A DNA stretch of 13,104 bases from Chitinophagaceae bacterium (GTDB lineage: Bacteria > Bacteroidota > Bacteroidia > Chitinophagales > Chitinophagaceae), in assembly GCA_947463105.1 (NCBI GenBank), contig CANHSD010000058.1, positions 1 through 13,104 of the forward strand, read 5' to 3'. Both the position numbers and the translations under genes were made by a program. Of the stretch, positions 6,391 through 13,104 are shown piece after piece. A model generated the notes under the pieces. It did no database searches. It saw only the letters and a list, made by a program, of their open reading frames with translations, and was not told where the DNA came from. How positions within the stretch are numbered: the first letter of the stretch is position 1; each line of letters opens with the position of its first letter.

Positions 6391-7349
6391 CGTTCCGAGC
6401 CAGCCGTGGGGTTCAGGTTCATCAACATGTCTTCGGTCATCCTGGCCAAATCAAACTCAGGCTTCCATCCCCAGTCTTCACTGGCCCTGGAATCATCAAT
6501 GCTCTTGGGCCAGCTGTCGGCAATTTGCTGGCGATAATCTGGTTTAAAGTCCAACTGAAATCCTGGTATATGTTTCCTGATTTCATCGCCAATTTCTACA
6601 GGTGAAAAGCTCATTCCTGAAAGGTTGTAGGAAGTTCTCACTTTTATTTTTTCTGCAGGAGCCTCCATCAGCTCAATGGTTGCCCTGATGGCATCAGGCA
6701 TGTACATCATGGGCAAGTGGGTATCTTCCCTCAGAAAGCTGGTATACTTTTGTTTTTCTTTTGCTGCATGAAATATCTCAACAGCGTAATCGGTGGTTCC
6801 CCCACCTGGTGATGATTTGTAACTGATCAATCCAGGATAACGCAAGCTCCTTACATCCACCCCATAGCGTTGATAAAAATAATTGCACCAGAACTCTCCT
6901 GCATATTTGCTGATGCCATAGACCGTTGTGGGCTCGATAATGGTATGTTGAGGGCAGTCATTTTTGGGGGATGTCGGTCCAAATACAGCGATACTGCTGG
7001 GCCAATACACCTTGGTCAGCTTTTCTTCTTTAGCGATATCCAATACATTCAGCAGAGACTGCATGTTGAGATGCCATGCCAATGGTGGATTTTTCTCACC
7101 TGTTGCAGAAAGAATGGCAGCCAATAGATAAACCTGTGTAATGTTCTGCCGGATGATCTGCACATGAAGCATTTCCTTGTTCATCACATCAAGGCTTACA
7201 TAAGGCCCCGAGCCTTTGAGTAATTCATTTTCTTCCCTGAGGTCTGAAGCGACAACATTGGCTCCACCATATATTTTCCTCAAAGCCAGGGTGAGTTCTA
7301 CCCCAATTTGACCACTGGCGCCAATGACAAGTATTTTCTCTTTTTTCAT
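6387..7349 (-). CDS. tdh: L-threonine 3-dehydrogenase, SDR (GalE-like) type
   Basis: This 320-residue extended short-chain dehydrogenase most resembles the GalE-like L-threonine dehydrogenases of Flavobacterium and Bacteroidota relatives. These oxidise L-threonine to 2-amino-3-ketobutyrate with NAD+ in the cytoplasm. The Rossmann motif GASGQIG is at 10-16, the LAAILSATGEKNP region at 76-88, the catalytic SS pair at 118-119, and YGISK (Y144, K148) holds the active Tyr-Lys. PGGGTTDYAVEIFHAAKE (171-188) is a substrate-domain stretch typical of this subfamily. I chose ATG 7349 because AGGA lies seven bases upstream and a perfect -7 box (7373-7380) lies just beyond; the in-frame ATG at 7379 adds ten residues that would overlap that box. 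A generic NAD-dependent epimerase is the alternative. No kbl (glycine C-acetyltransferase) gene is adjacent. Confidence 0.88.
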   Translation of the reverse strand: MKKEKILVIGASGQIGVELTLALRKIYGGANVVASDLREENELLKGSGPYVSLDVMNKEMLHVQIIRQNITQVYLLAAILSATGEKNPPLAWHLNMQSLLNVLDIAKEEKLTKVYWPSSIAVFGPTSPKNDCPQHTIIEPTTVYGISKYAGEFWCNYFYQRYGVDVRSLRYPGLISYKSSPGGGTTDYAVEIFHAAKEKQKYTSFLREDTHLPMMYMPDAIRATIELMEAPAEKIKVRTSYNLSGMSFSPVEIGDEIRKHIPGFQLDFKPDYRQQIADSWPKSIDDSRASEDWGWKPEFDLARMTEDMLMNLNPTAGSER

Positions 7350-7372
7350 ATATGTCCTATTCGTTGAATATG

Positions 7373-7380
7373 CAAACATA
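7373..7380 (-). promoter_or_regulatory. Candidate -7 promoter box for tdh
   Basis: On the minus strand this reads TATGTTTG, a perfect match to TAnnTTTG, followed by CA. It ends 23 bases before the chosen tdh ATG at 7349, leaving a leader of roughly 15-18 bases that contains the AGGA ribosome-binding element. The expected -33 region, near 7404, reads CTGC and is weak. The box argues against translation starting at the in-frame ATG at 7379. Confidence 0.5.
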
Positions 7381-7393
7381 AGACAAGTGACTG

Positions 7394-7401
7394 TATCTTC
7401 G
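7394..7401 (+). promoter_or_regulatory. Possible -7 promoter box for kdsA
   Basis: TATCTTCG has one mismatch to TAnnTTTG and is followed by CAGC and then the kdsA ATG, four bases after the box. If used, transcription would begin at or next to the start codon. No -33 TTTG is visible at the expected distance, so support is modest. Confidence 0.35.
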
Positions 7402-7405
7402 CAGC

Positions 7406-8227
7406 ATGGAACCGTTTCTTAAAGACCTGTTTGCCGCACAACAATATGATGAAAGCAATTTTTTTCTGATTGCAGGGCCATGTGTGATAGAAAGCAAGGA
7501 TGTATTGGATGCTGTTGCCTCCAGGGTGTCGGCCATTTGCAGGAACCTTGGTATTCCTTATGTCTTCAAGGCCTCTTACAGAAAGGCCAATAGAACCAGT
7601 GCATCCTCCTACACAGGGTTGGGAGATGACCTTGGCCTTAATCTCTTGAGGGATACAGGCAATGCATTTTCACTGCCCACCACCACCGATATTCATGCTG
7701 CACATGAAGCAGCAATGGCAGCACCTTTTGCCGACATCCTGCAGATTCCCGCATTTCTTTGCAGACAGACCGATCTTCTTGTTGCTGCTGGCGAAACAGG
7801 CAACATCATCAATATCAAAAAAGGCCAATTTGTAAGTGGTGAAGCCATGAAATTTGCGGTAGACAAGGTCAGAAAAACCGGGAACAACAAAATCATCCTG
7901 ACAGAAAGGGGTACCAGTTTTGGCTACCAAGACCTCATTGTTGACTATAGGAATATCCCGATCATGCAATCGCATGGAGTGCCCGTTGTGATGGATTGTA
8001 CCCATGCCCTTCAACAACCCAACCAATCAGCTGGCGTAACTGGAGGAAATCCACACATGATTGGAACCATTGCAAAGGCAGCTGTCGCAACAGGTGCGGA
8101 TGGCTTGTTCATTGAAACGCATCCTGACCCAACAAAAGCATTGAGCGATGGCGCCAACATGCTGCATTTGGACAGCCTTGAAGGTTTGCTGAAGCAACTG
8201 ATCCGGATAAGAAAGGCAATTGTTTAG
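7406..8227 (+). CDS. kdsA: 3-deoxy-8-phosphooctulonate (KDO8P) synthase, metal-dependent class
   Basis: KdsA condenses phosphoenolpyruvate with D-arabinose 5-phosphate to give Kdo 8-phosphate, the precursor of the Kdo that links lipid A to the polysaccharide of Gram-negative lipopolysaccharide. The 273-residue protein has the family signatures IAGPCVIES (22-30) and FKASYRKANRTS (54-65). Residues C26, H200, E237 and D248 keep exactly the spacing of the metal ligands C11, H185, E222 and D233 of the Aquifex enzyme, so this is the metal-dependent class II type. E. coli-like class I enzymes have Asn in place of that Cys. No other LPS gene lies beside it. It is divergent from tdh across 56 bases, and its stop overlaps that of the convergent PspC-like gene by four bases. 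Confidence 0.96.
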   Translation: MEPFLKDLFAAQQYDESNFFLIAGPCVIESKDVLDAVASRVSAICRNLGIPYVFKASYRKANRTSASSYTGLGDDLGLNLLRDTGNAFSLPTTTDIHAAHEAAMAAPFADILQIPAFLCRQTDLLVAAGETGNIINIKKGQFVSGEAMKFAVDKVRKTGNNKIILTERGTSFGYQDLIVDYRNIPIMQSHGVPVVMDCTHALQQPNQSAGVTGGNPHMIGTIAKAAVATGADGLFIETHPDPTKALSDGANMLHLDSLEGLLKQLIRIRKAIV

Positions 8228-8445
8228 CTGTAGCGCAGTGGGTTTCTTTTGGACTGAAAAATGTACCGCTTCAGGTTCATCCAAAAAGCAAGGATAAAAT
8301 AAAAAACCACCGGTGAACCCAAGGTGAGGCAGGAGATGTACATGAAGTATTTCCGTATGGTGAAAGTGGGTATGCCCATCTTCTCACCAATCCTGGCACA
8401 GACTCCAAAAACCTGCCATTCAATGAAATTCCTGAGCTTTTCCAT
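8224..8445 (-). CDS. Small PspC-domain-like membrane protein
   Basis: This 73-residue protein resembles the PspC (phage-shock protein C) domain. FGVCARIGEKMGIPTFTIRKY (13-33) aligns in style with the PspC pattern GVCGGLAeyfGIDPtlVR and is followed by one long hydrophobic segment (about 34-57), placing it in the inner membrane. The second glycine of the usual GVCGG is replaced (GVCAR), so it is a divergent member. No pspA or pspB partner is nearby, and function beyond envelope stress is not inferable. I chose ATG 8445 over the in-frame ATG at 8469 because a strong promoter (-33 CTTG at 8478-8481, -7 TATATTTG at 8450-8457) predicts a transcript beginning at about 8445. The earlier ATG would lie upstream of the transcription start. 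Its stop overlaps the kdsA stop. Confidence 0.72.
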   Translation of the reverse strand: MEKLRNFIEWQVFGVCARIGEKMGIPTFTIRKYFMYISCLTLGSPVVFYFILAFWMNLKRYIFQSKRNPLRYS

Positions 8446-8449
8446 ATTC

Positions 8450-8481
8450 CAAATATAATTAATCCCCATTACACCATCAAG
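8450..8481 (-). promoter_or_regulatory. Promoter of the PspC-like gene (-33 CTTG, -7 TATATTTG)
   Basis: On the minus strand CTTG (8478-8481, three of four matches to TTTG) is followed 24 bases start-to-start by TATATTTG (8450-8457), a perfect TAnnTTTG. The box ends four bases before the ATG at 8445, so the transcript is predicted to be leaderless or nearly so. The -33 element directly abuts the -33 element of the divergent aconitase promoter. Confidence 0.6.
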
Positions 8482-8513
8482 TTTGGTAAGCGCCCCTTAA
8501 TTAATTAATTTTG
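8482..8513 (+). promoter_or_regulatory. Aconitase promoter (-33 TTTG, -7 TAATTTTG)
   Basis: TTTG at 8482-8485, a 20-base spacer and TAATTTTG at 8506-8513 give a full match to both elements of the Bacteroidota primary-sigma promoter. The spacer contains a TTAA-repeat run (8497-8508). The predicted start is near 8518-8520, giving a leader of about 55-60 bases before ATG 8577. The leader carries a short inverted repeat, CTTAA/TTAAG, around 8520-8532. Confidence 0.7.
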
Positions 8514-8576
8514 CACTGCCTTAAATCTTAAGCCGGATTTGGGGTGATCATCATAAAACAAGAAAAATCAAATTCC

Positions 8577-10841
8577 ATGGTATTCGATCTTGACCTCATT
8601 AAGAAGACCTACAGTGAAATGCCCGCCAAGGTGGATGCAGCCAGAACTGCGTTAGGTCGCCCACTTACGCTTGCCGAGAAAATACTTTATGCCCACCTTT
8701 GGAAAGGTGTTGGAATCACAGATTTTGAGAGGGGCAAAGCCTATGTTGATTTTGCACCAGACAGGGTAGCCATGCAGGATGCCACTGCACAGATGGCACT
8801 CCTACAATTTGATACTACTGGTCGCAAAAAGGTGGCAGTCCCTTCAACGGTTCATTGTGATCACCTGATTGTGGCAAAGGATGAAAGCAAAACCGACCTC
8901 AAAAAAGCAGTAACAGAAAATGAGGAAGTATATGAATTCCTGTCTTCCATCTCAAATAAATATGGCATTGGCTTCTGGAAGCCCGGTGCAGGTATCATCC
9001 ACCAGGTTGTACTGGAAAACTATGCATTCCCCGGCGGAATGATGATTGGTACGGACTCCCATACCGTGAATGCTGGTGGATTGGGCATGGTGGCCATTGG
9101 TGTTGGCGGCGCGGATGCATGTGATGTAATGGCTGGCCTCAGCTGGGAACTCCTGATGCCCAAATTGATTGGTGTAAAATTGACGGGGAAATTGAATGGC
9201 TGGACATCACCCAAGGATGTAATCCTTAAGGTGGCTGGTATTCTTACTGTAAAAGGTGGAACCAACGCCATTGTTGAATATTTTGGCGAAGGTGCAACCA
9301 GCATGAGTTGTACCGGAAAAGGCACCATCTGTAACATGGGTGCTGAAATTGGGGCCACGACCTCAACCTTCGGATATGACGAAAGCATGGCAAGGTACCT
9401 CCGTTCAACGGGAAGGGCTGACGTTGCAGCAGCAGCAGATGCAGTAAAGTCGTATTTGACCGGCGATGACGAAGTGTATGCCAACCCTGAAAAATATTTT
9501 GACAAGGTAATTGAGATCAACCTCAGTGAATTGGAGCCACACCTCAATGGCCCCTTTACGCCAGACCTTGCCACACCTATTTCACAAATGAAAGAGGCCG
9601 CTGCAAAAAACAACTGGCCTACCAAGGTTGAAGTTGGCCTGATTGGCAGCTGCACCAATTCATCCTATGAAGACATCAGCCGTGCGGTAAGCCTTGCAAA
9701 ACAAGTGGCAGAAAAGGGATTGAAAACCAAAGCTGAATTCACCATCACTCCAGGCAGTGAACTGGTGCGTTACACCATCGAAAGAGACGGCTTCCTGGAT
9801 ACATTTGCACAGATCGGTGCAACCGTATTTGCCAATGCCTGCGGACCCTGTATCGGGATGTGGGACAGAATGGGAGCTGAAAAACAAGAAAGGAATACCA
9901 TTGTGCATTCTTTCAACAGGAACTTTGCCAAGCGTGCTGATGGCAACCCCAATACACTGGCGTTTGTGGCCAGCCCTGAAATTGTAACCGCATTGGCCAT
10001 TGCAGGAGACCTTACCTTCAACCCATTGACTGATACCCTCATCAATGAAAAAGGTGAAGCGGTAAAACTTGATCCGCCAAGTGGTGATGAATTGCCCACC
10101 CGCGGATTTGATGTGGAGGATGCCGGATACCAGGCTCCAGCTGAAGATGGCAGCGGCGTTCAAATCAATGTGAAACCAGACAGCAAGCGTCTCCAACTCC
10201 TCTACCCCTTTGCAGCATGGGCAGGTGCTGACCTGAAAGGGCTGAAACTCTTGATCAAAGCAAAAGGCAAGTGTACCACAGACCACATCTCCATGGCTGG
10301 CCCATGGTTGAAATTCCGTGGACACCTGGACAACATCAGCAACAACATGCTGATTGGTGCACAGAATTTCTTCAACGAAAAAACAGACAATGTAAAAAAC
10401 CAGCTCACTGGTGAATACGGAACCGTTCCTAACACGCAGCGTGCTTACAAGGCCGCCAACATTGGAACAATCGTTATTGGTGATGAGAACTATGGCGAAG
10501 GTTCTTCAAGGGAACATGCGGCCATGGAGCCCCGTCACCTTGGCGTCAAAGTGGTGATGGTAAAATCATTTGCAAGGATCCACGAAACCAACCTCAAAAA
10601 GCAAGGCATGCTTGCATTGACCTTTGCCAACAAGGAAGATTACAACAAGATCCAGGAAGATGACAATATTGATGTTGTTGGACTGACTTCATTCACACCC
10701 GGTCAACCATTGCATGTGGTTCTTAATCATGCCGATGGAACTACTGAAACCATTGAGGCCAACCACAGCTACAATGTCCAGCAGATTGACTGGTTCAAGG
10801 CTGGTGGCGCGTTGAATGTGATCAGGGCGAACAGCAAATAA
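8577..10841 (+). CDS. Aconitate hydratase, mitochondrial-type
   Basis: Aconitase interconverts citrate and isocitrate through cis-aconitate in the TCA cycle using a [4Fe-4S] cluster. This 754-residue protein follows the mitochondrial (mAcn-like) layout rather than AcnB. DSHTVNAGGLGMVAIGVGG is at 160-178. Cluster cysteines C359 (IGSCTNSS), C422 and C425 (ACGPCIG) lie one position off the mammalian C358, C421 and C424. The swivel-domain catalytic motif GEGSSREHAA is at 640-649. All key residues are present. An in-frame GTG at 8544 would add 11 residues, but family alignment favours the ATG beginning MVFDLDLIKKTYSEMP. It has its own strong promoter at 8482-8513 and is followed after 23 bases by an intrinsic terminator, so it is monocistronic. 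Confidence 0.96.
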   Translation: MVFDLDLIKKTYSEMPAKVDAARTALGRPLTLAEKILYAHLWKGVGITDFERGKAYVDFAPDRVAMQDATAQMALLQFDTTGRKKVAVPSTVHCDHLIVAKDESKTDLKKAVTENEEVYEFLSSISNKYGIGFWKPGAGIIHQVVLENYAFPGGMMIGTDSHTVNAGGLGMVAIGVGGADACDVMAGLSWELLMPKLIGVKLTGKLNGWTSPKDVILKVAGILTVKGGTNAIVEYFGEGATSMSCTGKGTICNMGAEIGATTSTFGYDESMARYLRSTGRADVAAAADAVKSYLTGDDEVYANPEKYFDKVIEINLSELEPHLNGPFTPDLATPISQMKEAAAKNNWPTKVEVGLIGSCTNSSYEDISRAVSLAKQVAEKGLKTKAEFTITPGSELVRYTIERDGFLDTFAQIGATVFANACGPCIGMWDRMGAEKQERNTIVHSFNRNFAKRADGNPNTLAFVASPEIVTALAIAGDLTFNPLTDTLINEKGEAVKLDPPSGDELPTRGFDVEDAGYQAPAEDGSGVQINVKPDSKRLQLLYPFAAWAGADLKGLKLLIKAKGKCTTDHISMAGPWLKFRGHLDNISNNMLIGAQNFFNEKTDNVKNQLTGEYGTVPNTQRAYKAANIGTIVIGDENYGEGSSREHAAMEPRHLGVKVVMVKSFARIHETNLKKQGMLALTFANKEDYNKIQEDDNIDVVGLTSFTPGQPLHVVLNHADGTTETIEANHSYNVQQIDWFKAGGALNVIRANSK

Positions 10842-10864
10842 GTTGAATCTGACAAGTATTGACC

Positions 10865-10898
10865 AAGGGAAGGGGATTACCCCTTCCCTTTCTTTTTT
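10865..10898 (+). terminator. Rho-independent terminator of the aconitase gene
   Basis: AAGGGAAGGGG (10865-10875) pairs perfectly over 11 bases with CCCCTTCCCTT (10880-10890) around an ATTA loop, and is followed by TCTTTTTT. This is a strong plus-strand intrinsic terminator. The right arm and tail are also the last codons of the convergent gene, and its TAA stop (10877-10879) lies in the loop. On the minus strand the hairpin is followed by TTGGTC, without a T-run, so termination in that direction should be weaker. Confidence 0.92.
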
Positions 10899-11569
10899 GT
10901 TTTCTCATAATCCTGCACTGCTTTGGGAAGCTGCTTTTGAACAGGTTTAGCAATGGTATCCTTTGTGGCATTACGTTGTGGAATGACTGGTGGTGGCCCT
11001 TTTTTTTCAAGTTGACCGAATACAAACCGTTCTGTTTTTACAACATCTCCGGTAGAGGTGCTGTAATAGGTCCAGGTGCCATTCTTTACTTCAGCCGCCT
11101 CATGCTTGATCACTTTTTCCAACATCCTGTCGGGATGATCCAGATCAGGCACCATGATGGTATCATATGGATTTTTTGGATCGACAGCCTTATAGCTTTC
11201 TTCCCTGAGTATGTCTCCCATTTGCGTAAAATATTGTTGCTTCCCATCACGGTATCCGCCTTTGTAATTTTCCCTGGCAATCAGGTCTCCCATCAGGCTG
11301 AAACGCCTCCATGCCCCGTCTTTTTTATCATTCAAAAAATACCCCTCCTCCTCACATCCCGGCTCGCCACGCAGTGTTTCAAAGCGAAGTACCCAAGGCC
11401 CTTGCTTCATTTTTTGCTGATCAAGCCGGTTGATGGTATCACCCCTTGGCGTAAGCTTATAACTGAGCCAGGACTGGGCCTGTAGTGAAATGGAAAACAA
11501 AGAGAAAAACAAGAGCATCATCTTGGCATACAAGCGACCGGATATAAGCATAGAATTTCTATATTGCAT
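10877..11569 (-). CDS. Exported YwqK/MORN-like repeat protein
   Basis: This protein of up to 230 residues has a hydrophobic core MMLLFFSLFSISLQAQ (17-32) that reads as a signal peptide cleaved near residue 32. The rest contains degenerate MORN/YwqK-type units, such as KQGPWVLRFE, NDKKDGAWRRFSLMGDLI, YRDGKQQYFTQMGDIL and KNGTWTYYSTSTGDVV. This beta-hairpin repeat is common in secreted Bacteroidota proteins, and its role is generally unknown. A Pro/Lys-rich tail ends in KKKGKG, encoded by the right arm of the aconitase terminator. Possible starts are 11569, 11551 and 11521; I kept the longest because a TAAATTTA box ends five bases upstream, but the later starts give a more usual signal peptide. 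It is divergent from the Asp-box gene across 28 bases. Despite the antitoxin label often attached to YwqK, no toxin gene is visible. Confidence 0.75.
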   Translation of the reverse strand: MQYRNSMLISGRLYAKMMLLFFSLFSISLQAQSWLSYKLTPRGDTINRLDQQKMKQGPWVLRFETLRGEPGCEEEGYFLNDKKDGAWRRFSLMGDLIARENYKGGYRDGKQQYFTQMGDILREESYKAVDPKNPYDTIMVPDLDHPDRMLEKVIKHEAAEVKNGTWTYYSTSTGDVVKTERFVFGQLEKKGPPPVIPQRNATKDTIAKPVQKQLPKAVQDYEKTKKKGKG

Positions 11570-11574
11570 AGGTA

Positions 11575-11582
11575 TAAATTTA
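11575..11582. promoter_or_regulatory. Self-complementary -7-like box TAAATTTA in a divergent gap
   Basis: TAAATTTA is its own reverse complement and has one mismatch to TAnnTTTG on either strand. It sits inside the 28-base gap between two divergent genes. For the minus-strand gene a TTTG at 11605-11608 lies 26 bases upstream start-to-start, close to -33 spacing but inside the neighbour's coding region. For the plus-strand gene no good -33 element is visible. Confidence 0.3.
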
Positions 11583-11597
11583 TCAAAATAGCACGAT

Positions 11598-13104
11598 ATG
11601 CATACAAAAGGTTTTCACAATAAAGTTACTCCAAGATTAACGATTGCCTTGCTGATCCTGATGGGTTTGATGTCAATGGTTCAGGCACAAATAGCTCCAA
11701 CACCAGGAGAAGTCCGTCTGGCAAGCCTTGAAGCCAAGGCAAAGAAGGCAGCCACAAGCAGTTTGAAGGATGTTGCTTTCCGAAACATAGGACCAACGGT
11801 GATGAGTGGAAGGATTGATGATATTGAGGTAAACCCCAATGACCCAACAGAATTTTATGTTGCTTATGCAACAGGAGGATTATGGCATACCACCAACAAT
11901 GGCCAAAGCTTCACCCCTATTTTTGACAATGGGCTGGTGATAGGTATTGGAGACATTGCCGTCAACTGGAAAACAAGAACCATCTGGGCAGGAACTGGCG
12001 AAGTGAACAGCAGCCGTTCTTCATACGCAGGCATTGGCATGTATAAAAGCAATGACAATGGCAAGTCCTGGACATACCTCGGTCTTCCTGAAACTCAGCA
12101 TATCGGTAAAATTTTGCTGCACCCCTCAAACCCTGATATTGCCTGGGTTGCAGCCCTGGGACACCTGTACAGCACCAACAAAGAAAGAGGTGTTTTCAAA
12201 ACAACCGATGGCGGTAAATCATGGAAACAAACCCTGTTCGTAGATGAAACTACAGGAGCCGTTGAAATGGACATCAATCCCAAAAACCCCAATGAAATCT
12301 ATGCCGCAACCTGGCACCGCATCAGAAAAGCCTGGGACTTCACGGAGGGTGGAAAATCTTCAGGCATTTACAAGAGCAATGATGGAGGCAACAGCTGGAA
12401 ACTATTGACTAATGCCGGTTCTGGCTTTCCACAAGGAGACGGAATCGGAAGAATCGGCCTTGCCGTATTTCCGCAAAATCCAACGGTTGTATATGCAGTT
12501 GTAGACAACTACAACCTGAAACCAGATACTTCAAAAACTCCCAAACCCAATACTGGAGCAGGTCCTGCGGCCAATCAGGTTTATGGCTGCGAGGTATACA
12601 AAAGCCTGGATGGTGGAAAACACTGGAACAAGACGAATGAAAAGAACATTGAGATCTACAATACTTTCGGCTATTATTTTGGTAAGATCTTTCTATCCCC
12701 CACCAACCCGGACAAGGTTGTCATCTTAGGAACCAGTGCCAATCTTTCTACTGATGGCGGAAAATCCTTTACCTCCATGGACAAGGGCAATACCCATGCA
12801 GACTGGCATGCACTGTGGATCAACCCCAAAAGAGACGATCACATGATTGCAGGAAACGATGGAGGATGCAACATCAGTTATGATGCTGGCAAGAACTGGT
12901 TCAAAGCCAATTCTCCTGCCGTAGGTCAATTCTATGCCATCAATGTTGACAATGAAAAACCCTACAATGTATATGGTGGATTGCAGGACAATGGTTCCTG
13001 GTACGGAAAATCCACCAACAAGGAATCGATTGACTGGACAGACGAAGGGCAGTATGGCTTCAAGAGAATGGGCGGTGGCGATGGCATGCAGGTACAGATT
13101 GACC
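11598..13104 (+). CDS. Secreted Asp-box (BNR/VPS10-like) repeat protein, C-terminus beyond window
   Basis: The frame is open from ATG 11598 to the right edge (502 codons and one base), so the gene is cut by the window. A signal peptide (hydrophobic 14-28, QAQ at 29-31) indicates export. The mature part is a beta-propeller with seven Asp-box motifs (S/T-x-D/N-x-G-x-S/T-W/F) at 98-105, 151-158, 202-209, 260-267, 336-343, 384-391 and 427-434, for example SNDNGKSW and TTDGGKSW. Each is preceded by a P-x-N-P-style strand turn. This matches the family often annotated as VPS10-domain or BNR-repeat glycosyl hydrolase-like protein in Bacteroidota, usually around 900-1000 residues long. Glycosidase activity is not shown by these repeats, and no catalytic residues can be assigned. 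It is divergent from the YwqK-like gene. Confidence 0.85.
   Translation, partial: MHTKGFHNKVTPRLTIALLILMGLMSMVQAQIAPTPGEVRLASLEAKAKKAATSSLKDVAFRNIGPTVMSGRIDDIEVNPNDPTEFYVAYATGGLWHTTNNGQSFTPIFDNGLVIGIGDIAVNWKTRTIWAGTGEVNSSRSSYAGIGMYKSNDNGKSWTYLGLPETQHIGKILLHPSNPDIAWVAALGHLYSTNKERGVFKTTDGGKSWKQTLFVDETTGAVEMDINPKNPNEIYAATWHRIRKAWDFTEGGKSSGIYKSNDGGNSWKLLTNAGSGFPQGDGIGRIGLAVFPQNPTVVYAVVDNYNLKPDTSKTPKPNTGAGPAANQVYGCEVYKSLDGGKHWNKTNEKNIEIYNTFGYYFGKIFLSPTNPDKVVILGTSANLSTDGGKSFTSMDKGNTHADWHALWINPKRDDHMIAGNDGGCNISYDAGKNWFKANSPAVGQFYAINVDNEKPYNVYGGLQDNGSWYGKSTNKESIDWTDEGQYGFKRMGGGDGMQVQID

Noticed and set aside
8497..8510. TTAA tandem repeat as a mobile-element insertion footprint
   Set aside because: It is a short A/T run inside the spacer and -7 box of the aconitase promoter, with no flanking inverted repeats or transposase.
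9020..10325. Long minus-strand open frames (212 and 221 codons) opposite the aconitase gene
   Set aside because: They are antisense shadows of a highly conserved gene, with no recognisable motifs and no promoter or ribosome-binding site; the plus-strand aconitase explains the region fully.
10859..11485. A 208-codon plus-strand open frame opposite the YwqK-like gene
   Set aside because: It starts within the aconitase terminator region, its composition is Phe/Leu/Pro-rich noise, and the opposite strand encodes a signal peptide followed by recognisable repeats.
10877..11569. Part of a toxin-antitoxin module, as the YwqK antitoxin label might suggest
   Set aside because: The protein has a signal peptide and MORN-like repeats, and no toxin gene lies next to it; the antitoxin name is a family label, not evidence of function.

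Overview
The window looks like ordinary chromosome from a member of the Bacteroidota, probably near the Chitinophagaceae. The evidence is the gene run parA-parB-DUF5683-dapB, secreted proteins whose signal peptides end in an A-Q junction (FLVAQ, LFAQ, LQAQ, VQAQ), an SDR-type threonine dehydrogenase, a YwqK/MORN-like repeat protein, an Asp-box (VPS10-like) secreted protein, and promoter boxes matching the Bacteroidota pattern TTTG / TAnnTTTG. Taxonomy is inferred from gene content only. Genes are tightly packed and there is no gap over 300 bases without a gene. I found no RNA gene, CRISPR array, insertion sequence, prophage or integrase.

Layout. (1) 1-2271, minus strand: the 5' part of an exported protein of unknown function that runs off the left edge, then a two-gene unit of an FMN reductase-like flavoprotein and a membrane-anchored metallophosphoesterase. 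(2) 2367-6390, plus strand: six closely spaced genes, parA, parB, a DUF5683 membrane protein, dapB, an Rrf2-type regulator with four cysteines, and free methionine-(R)-sulfoxide reductase. (3) 6387-8445: an SDR L-threonine dehydrogenase (minus), class II KdsA for Kdo synthesis (plus) and a small PspC-like membrane protein (minus). Both convergent junctions here overlap by four bases at the stop codons. (4) 8577-10841: mitochondrial-type aconitase with its own strong promoter and an intrinsic terminator. (5) 10877-13104: a YwqK/MORN-like exported protein (minus) and, divergently, a large secreted Asp-box protein cut by the right edge.

How the genes fit together. parA/parB carry out chromosome partitioning, and the DUF5683 gene is coupled to parB at a TGATG junction. 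dapB feeds diaminopimelate/lysine and peptidoglycan synthesis, KdsA feeds the lipopolysaccharide core, aconitase serves the TCA cycle, and Tdh serves threonine breakdown. The Rrf2 regulator next to a methionine sulfoxide repair enzyme suggests a redox theme at the end of the par operon, but that is inference.

I did not find a clearly new biological system. The most interesting signals are in genome organisation: a terminator hairpin embedded in the end of a convergent gene, back-to-back divergent promoters whose -33 elements abut, -7 boxes so close to the ATG that leaderless mRNAs are predicted, and a perfect 8-7-8 inverted repeat between the flavoprotein gene and parA.
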